Part shown: positions 1 through 6,894 of the stretch, piece after piece
Position numbering within the stretch: the stretch's first letter is position 1
Layout of the letters: each line of letters starts with the position of its first letter
Assembly (NCBI GenBank): GCA_902772605.1
Contig: CACYBG010000026.1
Coordinates: 1-20,275, forward strand
Reading direction: 5' to 3'
From: an uncultured Spirochaetaceae bacterium
GTDB taxonomy: Bacteria; Spirochaetota; Spirochaetia; Treponematales; Treponemataceae
DNA length: 20,275 nucleotides
The notes under the pieces: model-generated
What the model was told of the DNA's origin: nothing
What the model saw: the letters and a program-made list of their open reading frames with translations, nothing else
Databases searched by the model: none
Made by a program: the position numbers and the translations under genes

Positions 1-141
1 GATTGTCTTCTGCAAATCGATGATGTGAATACCGTTGCGCTCTGCGAAGATGTACTTCTTCATGCGCGGGTCCCAACGCTTCACCTGGTGTCCGAAGTGT
101 ACTCCAGACTCCAGGAGACTTTTCATGGTTACTACTGCCAT
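1..141 (-). CDS. rpsB: 30S ribosomal protein S2, N-terminal part (cut by window edge)
   Basis: The reverse strand reads MAVVTMKSLLESGVHFGHQV and continues with KRWDPRMKKYIFAERNGIHI and IDLQKTI, 47 residues up to base 1. This is the highly conserved start of ribosomal protein S2, including the GVHFGHQ and W-(N/D)P-M-x-YIF motifs. S2 is a structural protein of the small subunit. The start ATG is preceded by AAGGAG at a normal distance, which fixes it. maf lies upstream on the same strand, with 127 bases between that contain two hairpins. tsf usually follows rpsB and would lie to the left, outside the window. The gene is cut by the window edge, with no sign of damage. Confidence 0.97.
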   Translation of the reverse strand, partial: MAVVTMKSLLESGVHFGHQVKRWDPRMKKYIFAERNGIHIIDLQKTI

Positions 142-157
142 GTTTAACTCCTTCACG

Positions 158-176
158 GGAAAACATTAAGTTTTCC
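158..176 (-). promoter_or_regulatory. Perfect hairpin in the rpsB leader, proximal
   Basis: A 7-bp perfect inverted repeat (GGAAAAC / GTTTTCC, 5-base loop) ends 17 bases before the rpsB start codon, just upstream of its Shine-Dalgarno sequence. There is no U-tract after it in either direction, so it does not look like a terminator. It may shape the 5' leader of the S2 mRNA; S2 is known to autoregulate its own messenger in some bacteria. Any role here is inferred. Confidence 0.45.
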
Positions 177-195
177 AACCTGACCTTTTACTCGT

Positions 196-215
196 AACCT
201 GCATGAGTGCAGGTT
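196..215 (-). promoter_or_regulatory. Perfect hairpin in the rpsB leader, distal
   Basis: An 8-bp perfect inverted repeat (AACCTGCA / TGCAGGTT) with a 4-base loop lies 54 bases downstream of the maf stop and 55 bases upstream of rpsB. It has no run of T on either side. It could be a leader structure for rpsB or a weak processing or termination signal between maf and rpsB. Confidence 0.45.
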
Positions 216-268
216 CGGAAGATTTCGCAACAGCCGTAGACATCAGTCAACGGTACTGTCCGGCAAAG

Positions 269-859
269 CTATCCGATAATCGAATAATTTTGCGACTTGA
301 GCATATCATAAACGTCAAATATTGGCAAGCCCATAACGCCGGATTCGCTGCCCTCGATTCCGGATATGAAACAGGATGCAAGCCCCTGTATCTTGTATGC
401 CCCCGCCGCGTCATGCCATTCGCCAGTACCGATGTACCAGTCGATTTCTTCATCGCTCATCCTGCTGAAGGTGACCAGATTGACGCTGGACCTGCTTACA
501 ATGCGCTTTTCAGATCCGTTGTAGATGGCGACTCCGGTTATGACCTTGTGCGTATTTCCCTGGAAGGTCCTTATGAAATCCGCAGCCTCCTCCATGGAAG
601 ACGGCTTTCCGTAAATTCTGCCTCCGAACACTATCACCGTATCGGCACCGAGTATCCAGGGGACGGTCTGTCCATCAGGCACGGACTTGATTATGGCCTT
701 GACCTTTTCCACCGCTATGTACTCAGCCGCAGAATCTATCGCCACGTCGTCGGGATAAACCTCATCTATGTTTGCTGGATTGACGGCGAACGGAATGTTT
801 AAGAGCCTCAGTATCTCCTGTCTGCGGGGAGAGGAGGACGCTAATATTATGGGTTCCAC
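269..859 (-). CDS. maf: Maf family nucleoside triphosphate pyrophosphatase
   Basis: This 196-residue protein hydrolyses non-canonical or excess nucleoside triphosphates to monophosphates and pyrophosphate in the cytoplasm (house-cleaning; linked to septum inhibition in B. subtilis). The N-terminal phosphate loop ASSSPRR is at about residues 7-13, the catalytic Asp in GADT is D73, the GKP lysine is K85, THKV is near 103-106, and AGAYKIQGLA is at about 152-161 with Gln158. The AGAYxIQG signature and GLPI near the end resemble the YhdE (dTTP/UTP) branch more than YceF. Length is normal. The start codon is GTG, with AGAGGG about ten bases upstream. It may be cotranscribed with rpsB. Subfamily specificity is less certain than the family. 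Confidence 0.95.
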   Translation of the reverse strand: MEPIILASSSPRRQEILRLLNIPFAVNPANIDEVYPDDVAIDSAAEYIAVEKVKAIIKSVPDGQTVPWILGADTVIVFGGRIYGKPSSMEEAADFIRTFQGNTHKVITGVAIYNGSEKRIVSRSSVNLVTFSRMSDEEIDWYIGTGEWHDAAGAYKIQGLASCFISGIEGSESGVMGLPIFDVYDMLKSQNYSIIG

Positions 860-874
860 TGATTTTCCCTCTTG

Positions 875-903
875 TTGACAATCTGAAGTTAAAAATGTAT
901 CTT
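875..903 (+). promoter_or_regulatory. Promoter of tRNA-Arg
   Basis: A -35 TTGACA (875-880) and a -10 TATCTT (898-903) are separated by exactly 17 bases. The expected transcription start near 910 gives a 5' trailer of about 20 bases before the mature tRNA. It reads away from maf. Confidence 0.8.
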
Positions 904-930
904 ATTTCAACCGCCGAACTGTGGCGGTAC

Positions 931-1004
931 GGGAGATTAGCTCAATTGGATAGAGCGTCGGCCTCCGGAGCCGAAGGTTGTGGATTCGAGTTCCGTATCT
1001 CCCA
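931..1004 (+). tRNA. tRNA-Arg (anticodon CCG)
   Basis: A full cloverleaf is visible: acceptor GGGAGAT/ATCTCCC, D stem GCTC/GAGC, anticodon stem TCGGC/GCCGA with loop CTCCGGA (anticodon CCG at 965-967), a 5-base variable region, T stem GTGGA/TCCGT with two G-T pairs, and loop TTCGAGT. The discriminator base is A at 1004 and is followed by TGA, so the 3' CCA is not encoded and must be added after processing. The tRNA reads CGG codons. Confidence 0.96.
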
Positions 1005-1021
1005 TGAATCATAAATGCAAC

Positions 1022-1066
1022 AAAAAAAGGACATCTGTCGGTCTCCCGAAGGTGTCCTTTTTCTTT
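1022..1066. terminator. Bidirectional intrinsic terminator
   Basis: A 10-bp perfect stem (AAAAAGGACA at 1024-1033 with TGTCCTTTTT at 1053-1062) encloses a 19-base loop. It has a T-run after it on the plus strand (TTTTTCTTTT) and an A-run before it that becomes a U-run on the minus strand. It therefore ends both the tRNA-Arg transcript and the minus-strand gene that stops at 1079. Confidence 0.85.
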
Positions 1067-1078
1067 TACGTCCGAGTC

Positions 1079-1762
1079 CTATCTGGACTGCAAAGTCCTG
1101 ATCAAATCGTAAGCCTTTGTCCTGACGGTCGTAGCGAACCTGTAGTTCTGTGCTATCGACGCAATGGATTCAATCATCGGACCGCGGTCCTGAACTGAGT
1201 CGGCAAGCTTCTCATAGGCAAAAAGGATTTCCAGTGCCAGTGAGCTTGAAGGGTTCAGTGCCGCAAATTTCCTCTGCATGAACTCGATGGCATTCACGAC
1301 CTCGTCATTTTCGTTAAGGCCGATGTCGCCAAGGGAATGCACGGCTGCAGCAACGACCATAGATTCCTGGTCATCGGAAACAATCTGTACGAGGGTGTTC
1401 TTGGCATCCTCGGTTCCAACCTGTCCAAGAAGTTCGCATGCCTTCTTGCGGATGTCCGGATAGTTGTTCATGAGACGTCCGTTCGTGCGTGCCTTCTTTG
1501 TGACACCCTCTCCAGCAAGGCTTCTGAGAGCAGCAACCATGTCAGGGCTTGTGCGGCCCTCACTCAGTGCGTTTTCCAGATACTGGAGCGCAAGGAATTT
1601 GTTGTCGTACTCAGGAGATGCAGACAGTTCCGTGATTATTACGTCCTCGATGCTTACGAGATAGTCTTCCTCAACGGTCTTTTCCGTCCTTGACTGTGCT
1701 GAAACGGTTCCAGCCACTGCCAGGAAAAGCATTCCTGCAGCAAACAACTTCGTTACTTTCAT
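1079..1762 (-). CDS. Exported HEAT-repeat protein
   Basis: This 227-residue protein has a classical signal peptide: basic MKVTK, a hydrophobic core, and VSAQ around residues 21-23 as a likely signal peptidase I site. The mature part is mostly amphipathic helix. Short repeats such as DIRKKACELLGQVGTEDA and VAAAVHSLGDIGLNEN (about residues 103-155) match the HEAT pattern, a scaffold for protein-protein contact. No catalytic motif is visible. It is probably periplasmic. AGGAGG lies 9 bases before the ATG and a good promoter lies directly upstream. The lipoprotein gene upstream on the same strand ends only 56 bases away. No specific function can be given. Confidence 0.85.
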   Translation of the reverse strand: MKVTKLFAAGMLFLAVAGTVSAQSRTEKTVEEDYLVSIEDVIITELSASPEYDNKFLALQYLENALSEGRTSPDMVAALRSLAGEGVTKKARTNGRLMNNYPDIRKKACELLGQVGTEDAKNTLVQIVSDDQESMVVAAAVHSLGDIGLNENDEVVNAIEFMQRKFAALNPSSSLALEILFAYEKLADSVQDRGPMIESIASIAQNYRFATTVRTKAYDLIRTLQSR

Positions 1763-1793
1763 AAATTAATTCCTCCTAGAATCCTTTGGGGTA

Positions 1794-1822
1794 ATTATAC
1801 TATATTATCGTTAAGAAATCAA
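1794..1822 (-). promoter_or_regulatory. Promoter of the HEAT-repeat protein gene
   Basis: On the minus strand a -35 TTGATT (1817-1822) and a perfect -10 TATAAT (1794-1799) are 17 bases apart. The -35 box overlaps the last codons of the upstream lipoprotein gene. The predicted start near 1787 leaves a leader of about 25 bases containing the Shine-Dalgarno sequence. Confidence 0.75.
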
Positions 1823-2772
1823 TCTGAAATAGGCGGTAAATGCAATTTCCATTCACCGTTCGCTGATTTCTTAAAGTTATAATATACCGTATCATTATCG
1901 CCGTTAACGTGAACGGCCTTTACCTGCCTTTCGTTCTCGTAGCGGATTTCATCCACCGTGCGTCCTGCGCGCGACGGAATGAACACGTACTTGAAATAGT
2001 CCTCCAGAGTCCTGAGGTACAGCCCCTTTACCGGAAGCCTGCTCTGCGCCTTCTGGAGGTTGGTCCTGTTCGACCAGTACTTAACGCTCGCATCATCGAT
2101 GAACGTGAGCCAGGTCTTGTAGTCCTTCTTGCTCATGACCACCGAAAGCTTTTCTATTATACTGAGTATGTTCCGCTTGTCCTCCTCGAAGATTTCCTTC
2201 GTTATGCTTGAAGTTGAGCCGATGGACCTGACGTACTCGCCCTGACGGTCATGCTCTTCATTCTCTGCAGGCGGGACCTCTTCAACCGGAGGCTCCTCCC
2301 TTACGGGCTCCTTCGGCTCTTCAACGACTGCAACAGGAATTTCACGCTTCTCCTGCATTTCGGGAGGTGCTGAAAGGTATTCCGATGCAGAACCTTCCAC
2401 GGACGGCGGCACCAGAGTTTCCGGCACAGAAGGCACTGAGGGACCTGCTGGCGAACGTGAACTGAGGTTCTTGGCAGCCTCCAGGAATTCTCCGACGGGA
2501 TACACAGGCGGCTCATCGTCAGCATCCTTAGAAGAATCCGATTCGGGAAGATCATCCTCGGCATCCGGCAAAGATTTCGATTGGGAAACCTTCACACCCA
2601 TGGAATAGGGAGAGAGGTTCAGCTTCTCATTCGAATTCGTCGATCCGGTTGATTTTGTCGAGGCCTGAAAAACCCCGTTTCCCCCGGATACGGAATCCTT
2701 TGACGAACAGGATGCGAATGTCGCAGAGAGCATCAACAGAACTGACAGACAGTTTGCTAGTTTTCGAATCAT
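1819..2772 (-). CDS. Putative P/E-rich lipoprotein, unknown function
   Basis: The reading frame is open further upstream, but MIRKLANCLSVLLMLSATFA followed by SC makes a lipoprotein signal with Cys22 as the acylated residue, so this ATG is preferred (317 residues). The lipobox (F-A-S-C) is loose, as is common in spirochaetes. Residues about 25-190 are low-complexity and rich in Ser, Pro and Glu (PPVEEVPPAENEE and similar), probably an extended linker through the periplasm. Residues about 195-317 form a compact domain (helical DKRNILSIIEKL, then Trp/Tyr-rich strands) that could be NTF2-like; this fold guess is weak. The gene is divergent from rnz. No function can be assigned. Confidence 0.8.
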   Translation of the reverse strand: MIRKLANCLSVLLMLSATFASCSSKDSVSGGNGVFQASTKSTGSTNSNEKLNLSPYSMGVKVSQSKSLPDAEDDLPESDSSKDADDEPPVYPVGEFLEAAKNLSSRSPAGPSVPSVPETLVPPSVEGSASEYLSAPPEMQEKREIPVAVVEEPKEPVREEPPVEEVPPAENEEHDRQGEYVRSIGSTSSITKEIFEEDKRNILSIIEKLSVVMSKKDYKTWLTFIDDASVKYWSNRTNLQKAQSRLPVKGLYLRTLEDYFKYVFIPSRAGRTVDEIRYENERQVKAVHVNGDNDTVYYNFKKSANGEWKLHLPPISD

Positions 2773-2781
2773 AATTCCTAC

Positions 2782-2809
2782 ATTATACTCCATGCAAGAT
2801 GTTTTGCAA
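2782..2809 (-). promoter_or_regulatory. Promoter of the lipoprotein gene
   Basis: On the minus strand a -35 TTGCAA (2804-2809) and a perfect -10 TATAAT (2782-2787) are 16 bases apart. The -10 box ends only 9 bases before the chosen ATG, so the mRNA would have almost no leader. The -35 box sits in a row of TTGCA elements spaced 12 bases apart. Confidence 0.65.
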
Positions 2810-2821
2810 AGCATTTTGCAA
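2793..2821 (-). repeat. Three TTGCA elements at 12-bp spacing
   Basis: TGCAA on the plus strand occurs at 2793-2797, 2805-2809 and 2817-2821, exactly 12 bases apart. The outer two flank the probable -35 box of the lipoprotein gene. The two upstream copies are longer (TTTTGCAA). It may be a regulator site or chance in an A/T-rich stretch. Confidence 0.45.
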
Positions 2822-2904
2822 GCCTCCGGAACGCCCTGCATCCATACAAACAAACCTGATTTCCTGCCGTTACAGGGGACGGAGATTTTCCACCGCGGGG
2901 AACA

Positions 2905-2933
2905 TTGAAACAAATCCTTTTTTACGCTAGGAT
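2905..2933 (+). promoter_or_regulatory. Promoter of the rnz operon
   Basis: TTGAAA (2905-2910) and TAGGAT (2928-2933) are 17 bases apart. The -10 box ends 9 bases before the ATG at 2943, giving a transcript with little or no leader. It is back to back with the lipoprotein promoter. Confidence 0.6.
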
Positions 2934-2942
2934 TCAGGGACT

Positions 2943-3869
2943 ATGAATATGGAAGCATTTATCCTTGGTTGCGGCGGAATGATGCCGCTTCCATACAGGC
3001 ACTGTACGTCTGTCCTGCTTCGCCGTGATGGCGACCTTTTCCTGTTTGACGGCGGTGAAGGAACGCAGGTATCGTTGAAAAGGCTGAACCTGAAGTGGAA
3101 GAAGATAAACGCGATCTTCGTATCGCACACCCATGCCGACCATGTGACCGGACTTCCCGGAATACTCATGCTTTCCTCCCAGGTGGAACGGACGGAACCG
3201 CTCTACATTTACGGACCTCCGAAAATAAAGGAATACATAGAGACCAGCAGAAGGGTCCTTGACATGTACATCAACTATCCGATTGAAGTCCACGAAATAA
3301 CCGCCCCGTGCGTCGTATACGGCGGAGACGGATTCTACGTAAGGGCGTTTCCGCTGGAACACACAAAGACATGCGTAGGATATACGCTTGAGGAACTCGA
3401 CAGGCCGGGAGAATTCAATCCTGAAGCAGCCCTTGAAAGGAAGGTTCCGAGGGGGCCTCTGTGGGGAAAGCTCCAGAAGGGAGAACCGGTTGTCAATGAA
3501 GACGGAATCGAGGTCAAGCCCGAGGAAGTGATGGGGAAGACCCGAAGCGGAAGGAAGTTCAGTTTCGTGACGGACACGCTCTACCTTCCGTCCATAGCCG
3601 AAGAAGTGAAGGGGTCGGATCTCCTGATATGCGAGGGCATGTTTGCGGACGACTGCACCGATCAGGCAAGGCAGAAGAAGCATATGACGGCAAGACAGGC
3701 CGGAACCATAGCAAGGGATGCGGGCGTAAGCAGGATGGCTCTGATCCACTACAGTCCAAGGTATACGGACAGGGATCTGGAACTGCTGCTTTCTCAGGCA
3801 AGGGAGGTTTATCCGAATGCAGAGCTTACGAAAGACAGGAAGAAATTCGAGATTCCGTATGTCGATTGA
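2943..3869 (+). CDS. rnz: Ribonuclease Z (tRNA 3' endonuclease)
   Basis: This 308-residue metallo-beta-lactamase-fold zinc endonuclease cuts the 3' trailer off tRNA precursors after the discriminator base. The zinc motif HTHADH is at residues 62-67. H140 (PLEH), D211 (TDT), the KKHMTA motif with H247 and H269 (IHYSPRY) supply the remaining conserved residues. The region at about 155-185, rich in Gly and Pro, fits the flexible exosite arm that holds the tRNA elbow. Length is typical. A second ATG at 2949 is an equally possible start and lies better placed behind AGGGA. It is the first gene of an operon and overlaps the ABC ATPase gene by 11 bases. Both complete tRNA genes here lack CCA, the normal substrates for this enzyme. 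Confidence 0.95.
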   Translation: MNMEAFILGCGGMMPLPYRHCTSVLLRRDGDLFLFDGGEGTQVSLKRLNLKWKKINAIFVSHTHADHVTGLPGILMLSSQVERTEPLYIYGPPKIKEYIETSRRVLDMYINYPIEVHEITAPCVVYGGDGFYVRAFPLEHTKTCVGYTLEELDRPGEFNPEAALERKVPRGPLWGKLQKGEPVVNEDGIEVKPEEVMGKTRSGRKFSFVTDTLYLPSIAEEVKGSDLLICEGMFADDCTDQARQKKHMTARQAGTIARDAGVSRMALIHYSPRYTDRDLELLLSQAREVYPNAELTKDRKKFEIPYVD

Positions 3870-4599
3870 CGTTTCCAGGGGCATAGAGGTCTCATCGTTC
3901 ACGAAGGTCTACGGTAAGGGCGACAGGGCAAGGACAGCATGTTCCAAGGTTGACTTTTCGGCACACGCAGGACAGATAGTCGGAATACTGGGACCTAACG
4001 GAGCGGGAAAATCCACGCTGCTCAAGGCACTCTGCGGAGTCCATTATCCTACGGAGGGAAGCGTCTGCGTATGCGGCACGGATGATGCAAACGAAATCAG
4101 GAGGATAGTAGGATACGTACCCGAATTCCCGGAGCTTGACAGGCACCTGACCGTTGCGGAAACGCTGTACATGGAAGCGTACGTCCACGGCCTGGAGCAA
4201 AACGAAATTGCAGAGGGGATGAAGAAAGCCCTTTCGATTGCAGATCTGGAGGAAGTGGCGGACCAGAAGGTCGGTACGCTTTCAAAGGGATACGCGCAGA
4301 GGACAAGCTTTGCAAAGGCCCTTTGCTTCGGCCCCGAAGTACTCATACTCGACGAATTTTCCGGCGGACTCGATCCCGCGCAGACGGTAAGGCTTCGTCG
4401 AGCCGTAAAAAAGCTCTCGGAGCACATGATAGTCATACAGTCGACTCACAGGATAGAGGAGGCCGAACAGCTCTGCGACTACATCTACGTCATGAACAGG
4501 GGGACAGTTGCTGCAAAGGGGTCGCTCGACGACATAGTGAGGGAATCCGGGAAAGGCAGCCTGGAGGAGGCTTTCCTGTCCCTTACCGACCGCAACTGA
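3859..4599 (+). CDS. GldA-like ABC transporter ATP-binding protein
   Basis: This 246-residue ATPase energises the membrane proteins encoded just downstream. Walker A GPNGAGKST is at 45-53, the signature LSKGYAQR at 141-148, Walker B VLILDE at 161-166, D-loop SGGLDP at 168-173, and the H-loop His is H197. The Q-loop position reads VGYVPEFPEL, with Glu in place of Gln, as in GldA-type ATPases. Walker B is followed by Phe instead of the usual Pro. The ATG at 3859 is chosen over an in-frame ATG at 3817 because it begins at the ABC domain and overlaps the rnz stop by 11 bases, suggesting coupled translation. The substrate is unknown. Confidence 0.93.
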   Translation: MSIDVSRGIEVSSFTKVYGKGDRARTACSKVDFSAHAGQIVGILGPNGAGKSTLLKALCGVHYPTEGSVCVCGTDDANEIRRIVGYVPEFPELDRHLTVAETLYMEAYVHGLEQNEIAEGMKKALSIADLEEVADQKVGTLSKGYAQRTSFAKALCFGPEVLILDEFSGGLDPAQTVRLRRAVKKLSEHMIVIQSTHRIEEAEQLCDYIYVMNRGTVAAKGSLDDIVRESGKGSLEEAFLSLTDRN

Positions 4600-4647
4600 T
4601 TCACGGCGGCACGGAAACTGCTGTTCGACACATTTTGGAGACCACAG

Positions 4648-6894
4648 ATGAAAAGGCTTTACAGGAACTGTCTTTTTAAATTGCTTACGACACCATTCAC
4701 ATACATGATATGCGGGGCTGCAGTCATATTTGCGGCACTGCAGTTCTTCATAACACAGAGGTTCTTTTCCGATGCAGGAACATCCGACCTGCACAGGTTC
4801 TTCTCAGGGATACCCTATGCCTGTACCCTTGCAGTACCGGCACTCGGTTCATTCATCCCGTTCACCAGGAACGACCTGTCGCTTCCGGTTCCCGCCCACA
4901 GGCTTACGGCGGCAAGGATACTCTCTCTCCTCACGGTAACGGCTTCCGCCCTTGCATTGACGCTGCCGGTTCCCATAGCCGTATCATTCTTCGGCGACAT
5001 AGAACCGTCCACCCTCATATGCGGATACATCGGACTGATACTGTACCTCACCGCCACATGCGCTTTCTCCGTTGCTTCCTACACGGCCATATCGAGCACC
5101 GGATTTGCTTTCATAGTACAGTCGCTCGTTCTTGCCGCCGTAAACGGAATACACCTTCTGGCAGGATACGTCCAGATGGGCGACATGCTGTCTTCGGCCA
5201 TGAGGGCCATTTCGTTCGCATGGCACTTCGACGCAGCCGGAAAGGGCATAATCGACAGCAGGGACATCGTGTTCTATGCATCGGTCACAGCGCTGCTTCT
5301 GCTTTCGGGAACGCTCGCAATCGAGGCGAAACGAGGAACAATAGGAAGCTTCATGCGGAGGATTGCAATACTTTCGGTTGCGGCCTTCGTGCTTCTTGCT
5401 GTCGATTCAGGACGGATATATTTCAGGATAGACACTACATCCGCCAAAAGGTTCTCGGTAAGCGCATACAGTACGGCCATAATCGGCAGGATAAGCGAAC
5501 CCATGTCGATAACGTACTACAGGACTCCTTCGCTCAGGAACATCCAGCCCCAGGTCAGGGACATAGAGGATTTCCTTCAGGTCTACGCATCCGCTTCGGA
5601 CAAGATTTCCTATTCAGTGGTCGACCCTTCGAAGGACGGGGTTGCATCAAGGCTTTCGGCATACGGCATACAGGGCCAGAGGATACAGTCCACGGGAAAG
5701 GATACTACGTCATACACCACGGTCTATTCCGCCGTCGTAATAAGCTACATGGGAGAGACAAGGACCATACCGTTCGTCATGTCGACCGCAACGCTGGAAT
5801 TCAACCTTGCCGAAAAGCTCGACTCGATGATGCGCGGCAACACCAGGTACGTCCAGGTTGTCGTAGGGAACGGACTGTCGCTTGAAGAGGATTATGCATA
5901 CATAACGCCATGGCTTGAGACGCAGGGCTTCCAGGCAGTCCAGACATACCTTCCGTCCGAGATGTCCGACGGCATGGAGGAGTCGTTCACGCTTTTTCCG
6001 AACGTCCCCCTGATAGTCCTCGGAACGTCCATGTTCACGCAGGAGGATTCCCAGGCGCTGATGAATTTCATAAGGGGAAACGGAAAGGCCGTAATAATGA
6101 CGGCACCTTATACCGTTGACATACGCAAGGACTGGTCGGTAATACCGCTGAACGACTACGTGGTGTACGGACTTCAGGAATTCGGAATATATGCAAGGGA
6201 CACGATAACCTGCAGCACGGAGAACTTCAAGCTCGCACTGTACAGCCAGACGGAAGCAGGAGCCGTAACCCCGTCCCAGGCAGAATACACGGACTATGCC
6301 ATGTGGCCGTCCCTGAAATCCCAGGAAAACGCCGTAGACGGAATGTACACATTCTGGCCAAGCGCAATCGACTTCGATGCAGACGTCGCAAGGGATGCCG
6401 GCATGGAGCTCAGGGAATACCTGCACACAGGGGATGATGCATGGCAGCGCGGCAAGGTCGGAGGAAAATTCGTGACCAACCCGTTTGCACTGCACCCGTA
6501 TCCCGACGAAGGTGAAGAAACGGGACGCTATACGCTAGCCGTATCGATGAACGCAAGCGGAGAAAGGAATCCGTCGCTGATAGTGATCGGAGACCAGTAC
6601 TCATGCTCGACGGAAATGATAGGGTATTCTTCTACACAGGGATCCATAGATACAAGGGCGCTGGACTTCCTTTCAAACGGACTCCTTTCGGTCAGCGGTG
6701 AAAACGCCCTGCTGGAACTCAAGAAATCCGCAAAAACGAATACGGCACTCTACAAGACAAGCCTTGAAAGGCTTTACGAATCGAGGATTCCTGTCATGGT
6801 TTCCGTATGCGCCATACCGCTTTTGATGCTGCTGGCCGTTTGGATCGCAGTTTCAATCGGACGTAAAAAACTGAATGCGAGGTTGCTGAAATGA
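4648..6894 (+). CDS. Fused GldF/GldG-like ABC membrane protein
   Basis: This 748-residue protein appears to join two parts. Residues 1-255 contain about seven hydrophobic segments (near 16-36, 54-73, 90-113, 119-145, 152-172, 207-224, 237-253), fitting an ABC-2 type permease like GldF. From about 258 (RIDTTSAKRFSVS, the counterpart of the D-x-T-x-x-K-R-Y-S-L-S start of GldG) to 700 is a large extracytoplasmic region of the GldG/ABC-auxiliary (IFT52-like) type. A final helix at about 715-737 precedes a basic tail. GGAG is 7 bases before the ATG. The gene overlaps the next one by 4 bases (ATGA). In gliding bacteroidetes GldA/F/G serve motility or secretion; relatives elsewhere have no settled role. 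Family placement is by recognition only. Confidence 0.85.
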   Translation: MKRLYRNCLFKLLTTPFTYMICGAAVIFAALQFFITQRFFSDAGTSDLHRFFSGIPYACTLAVPALGSFIPFTRNDLSLPVPAHRLTAARILSLLTVTASALALTLPVPIAVSFFGDIEPSTLICGYIGLILYLTATCAFSVASYTAISSTGFAFIVQSLVLAAVNGIHLLAGYVQMGDMLSSAMRAISFAWHFDAAGKGIIDSRDIVFYASVTALLLLSGTLAIEAKRGTIGSFMRRIAILSVAAFVLLAVDSGRIYFRIDTTSAKRFSVSAYSTAIIGRISEPMSITYYRTPSLRNIQPQVRDIEDFLQVYASASDKISYSVVDPSKDGVASRLSAYGIQGQRIQSTGKDTTSYTTVYSAVVISYMGETRTIPFVMSTATLEFNLAEKLDSMMRGNTRYVQVVVGNGLSLEEDYAYITPWLETQGFQAVQTYLPSEMSDGMEESFTLFPNVPLIVLGTSMFTQEDSQALMNFIRGNGKAVIMTAPYTVDIRKDWSVIPLNDYVVYGLQEFGIYARDTITCSTENFKLALYSQTEAGAVTPSQAEYTDYAMWPSLKSQENAVDGMYTFWPSAIDFDADVARDAGMELREYLHTGDDAWQRGKVGGKFVTNPFALHPYPDEGEETGRYTLAVSMNASGERNPSLIVIGDQYSCSTEMIGYSSTQGSIDTRALDFLSNGLLSVSGENALLELKKSAKTNTALYKTSLERLYESRIPVMVSVCAIPLLMLLAVWIAVSIGRKKLNARLLK

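Noticed and set aside
203..802. Long plus-strand open frame of 199 codons
   Set aside because: It is a shadow of maf on the opposite strand; the maf frame has all family motifs, while this one has no recognisable domain.
2773..2913. Longer N-terminus (47 extra codons) for the lipoprotein
   Set aside because: The extension would place the lipoprotein signal internally and would start upstream of the promoter; the ATG at 2772 directly precedes a signal peptide with a Cys.
2934..3902. Minus-strand open frame of 322 codons
   Set aside because: It covers rnz almost exactly in antisense; its product has no family features and its composition (Cys/His/Arg-rich) is typical of an antisense frame.
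4710..5885. Plus-strand frame of 391 codons inside the fused Gld-like gene
   Set aside because: Arg/His-rich out-of-frame translation of the membrane protein gene, with no start signal or domain.
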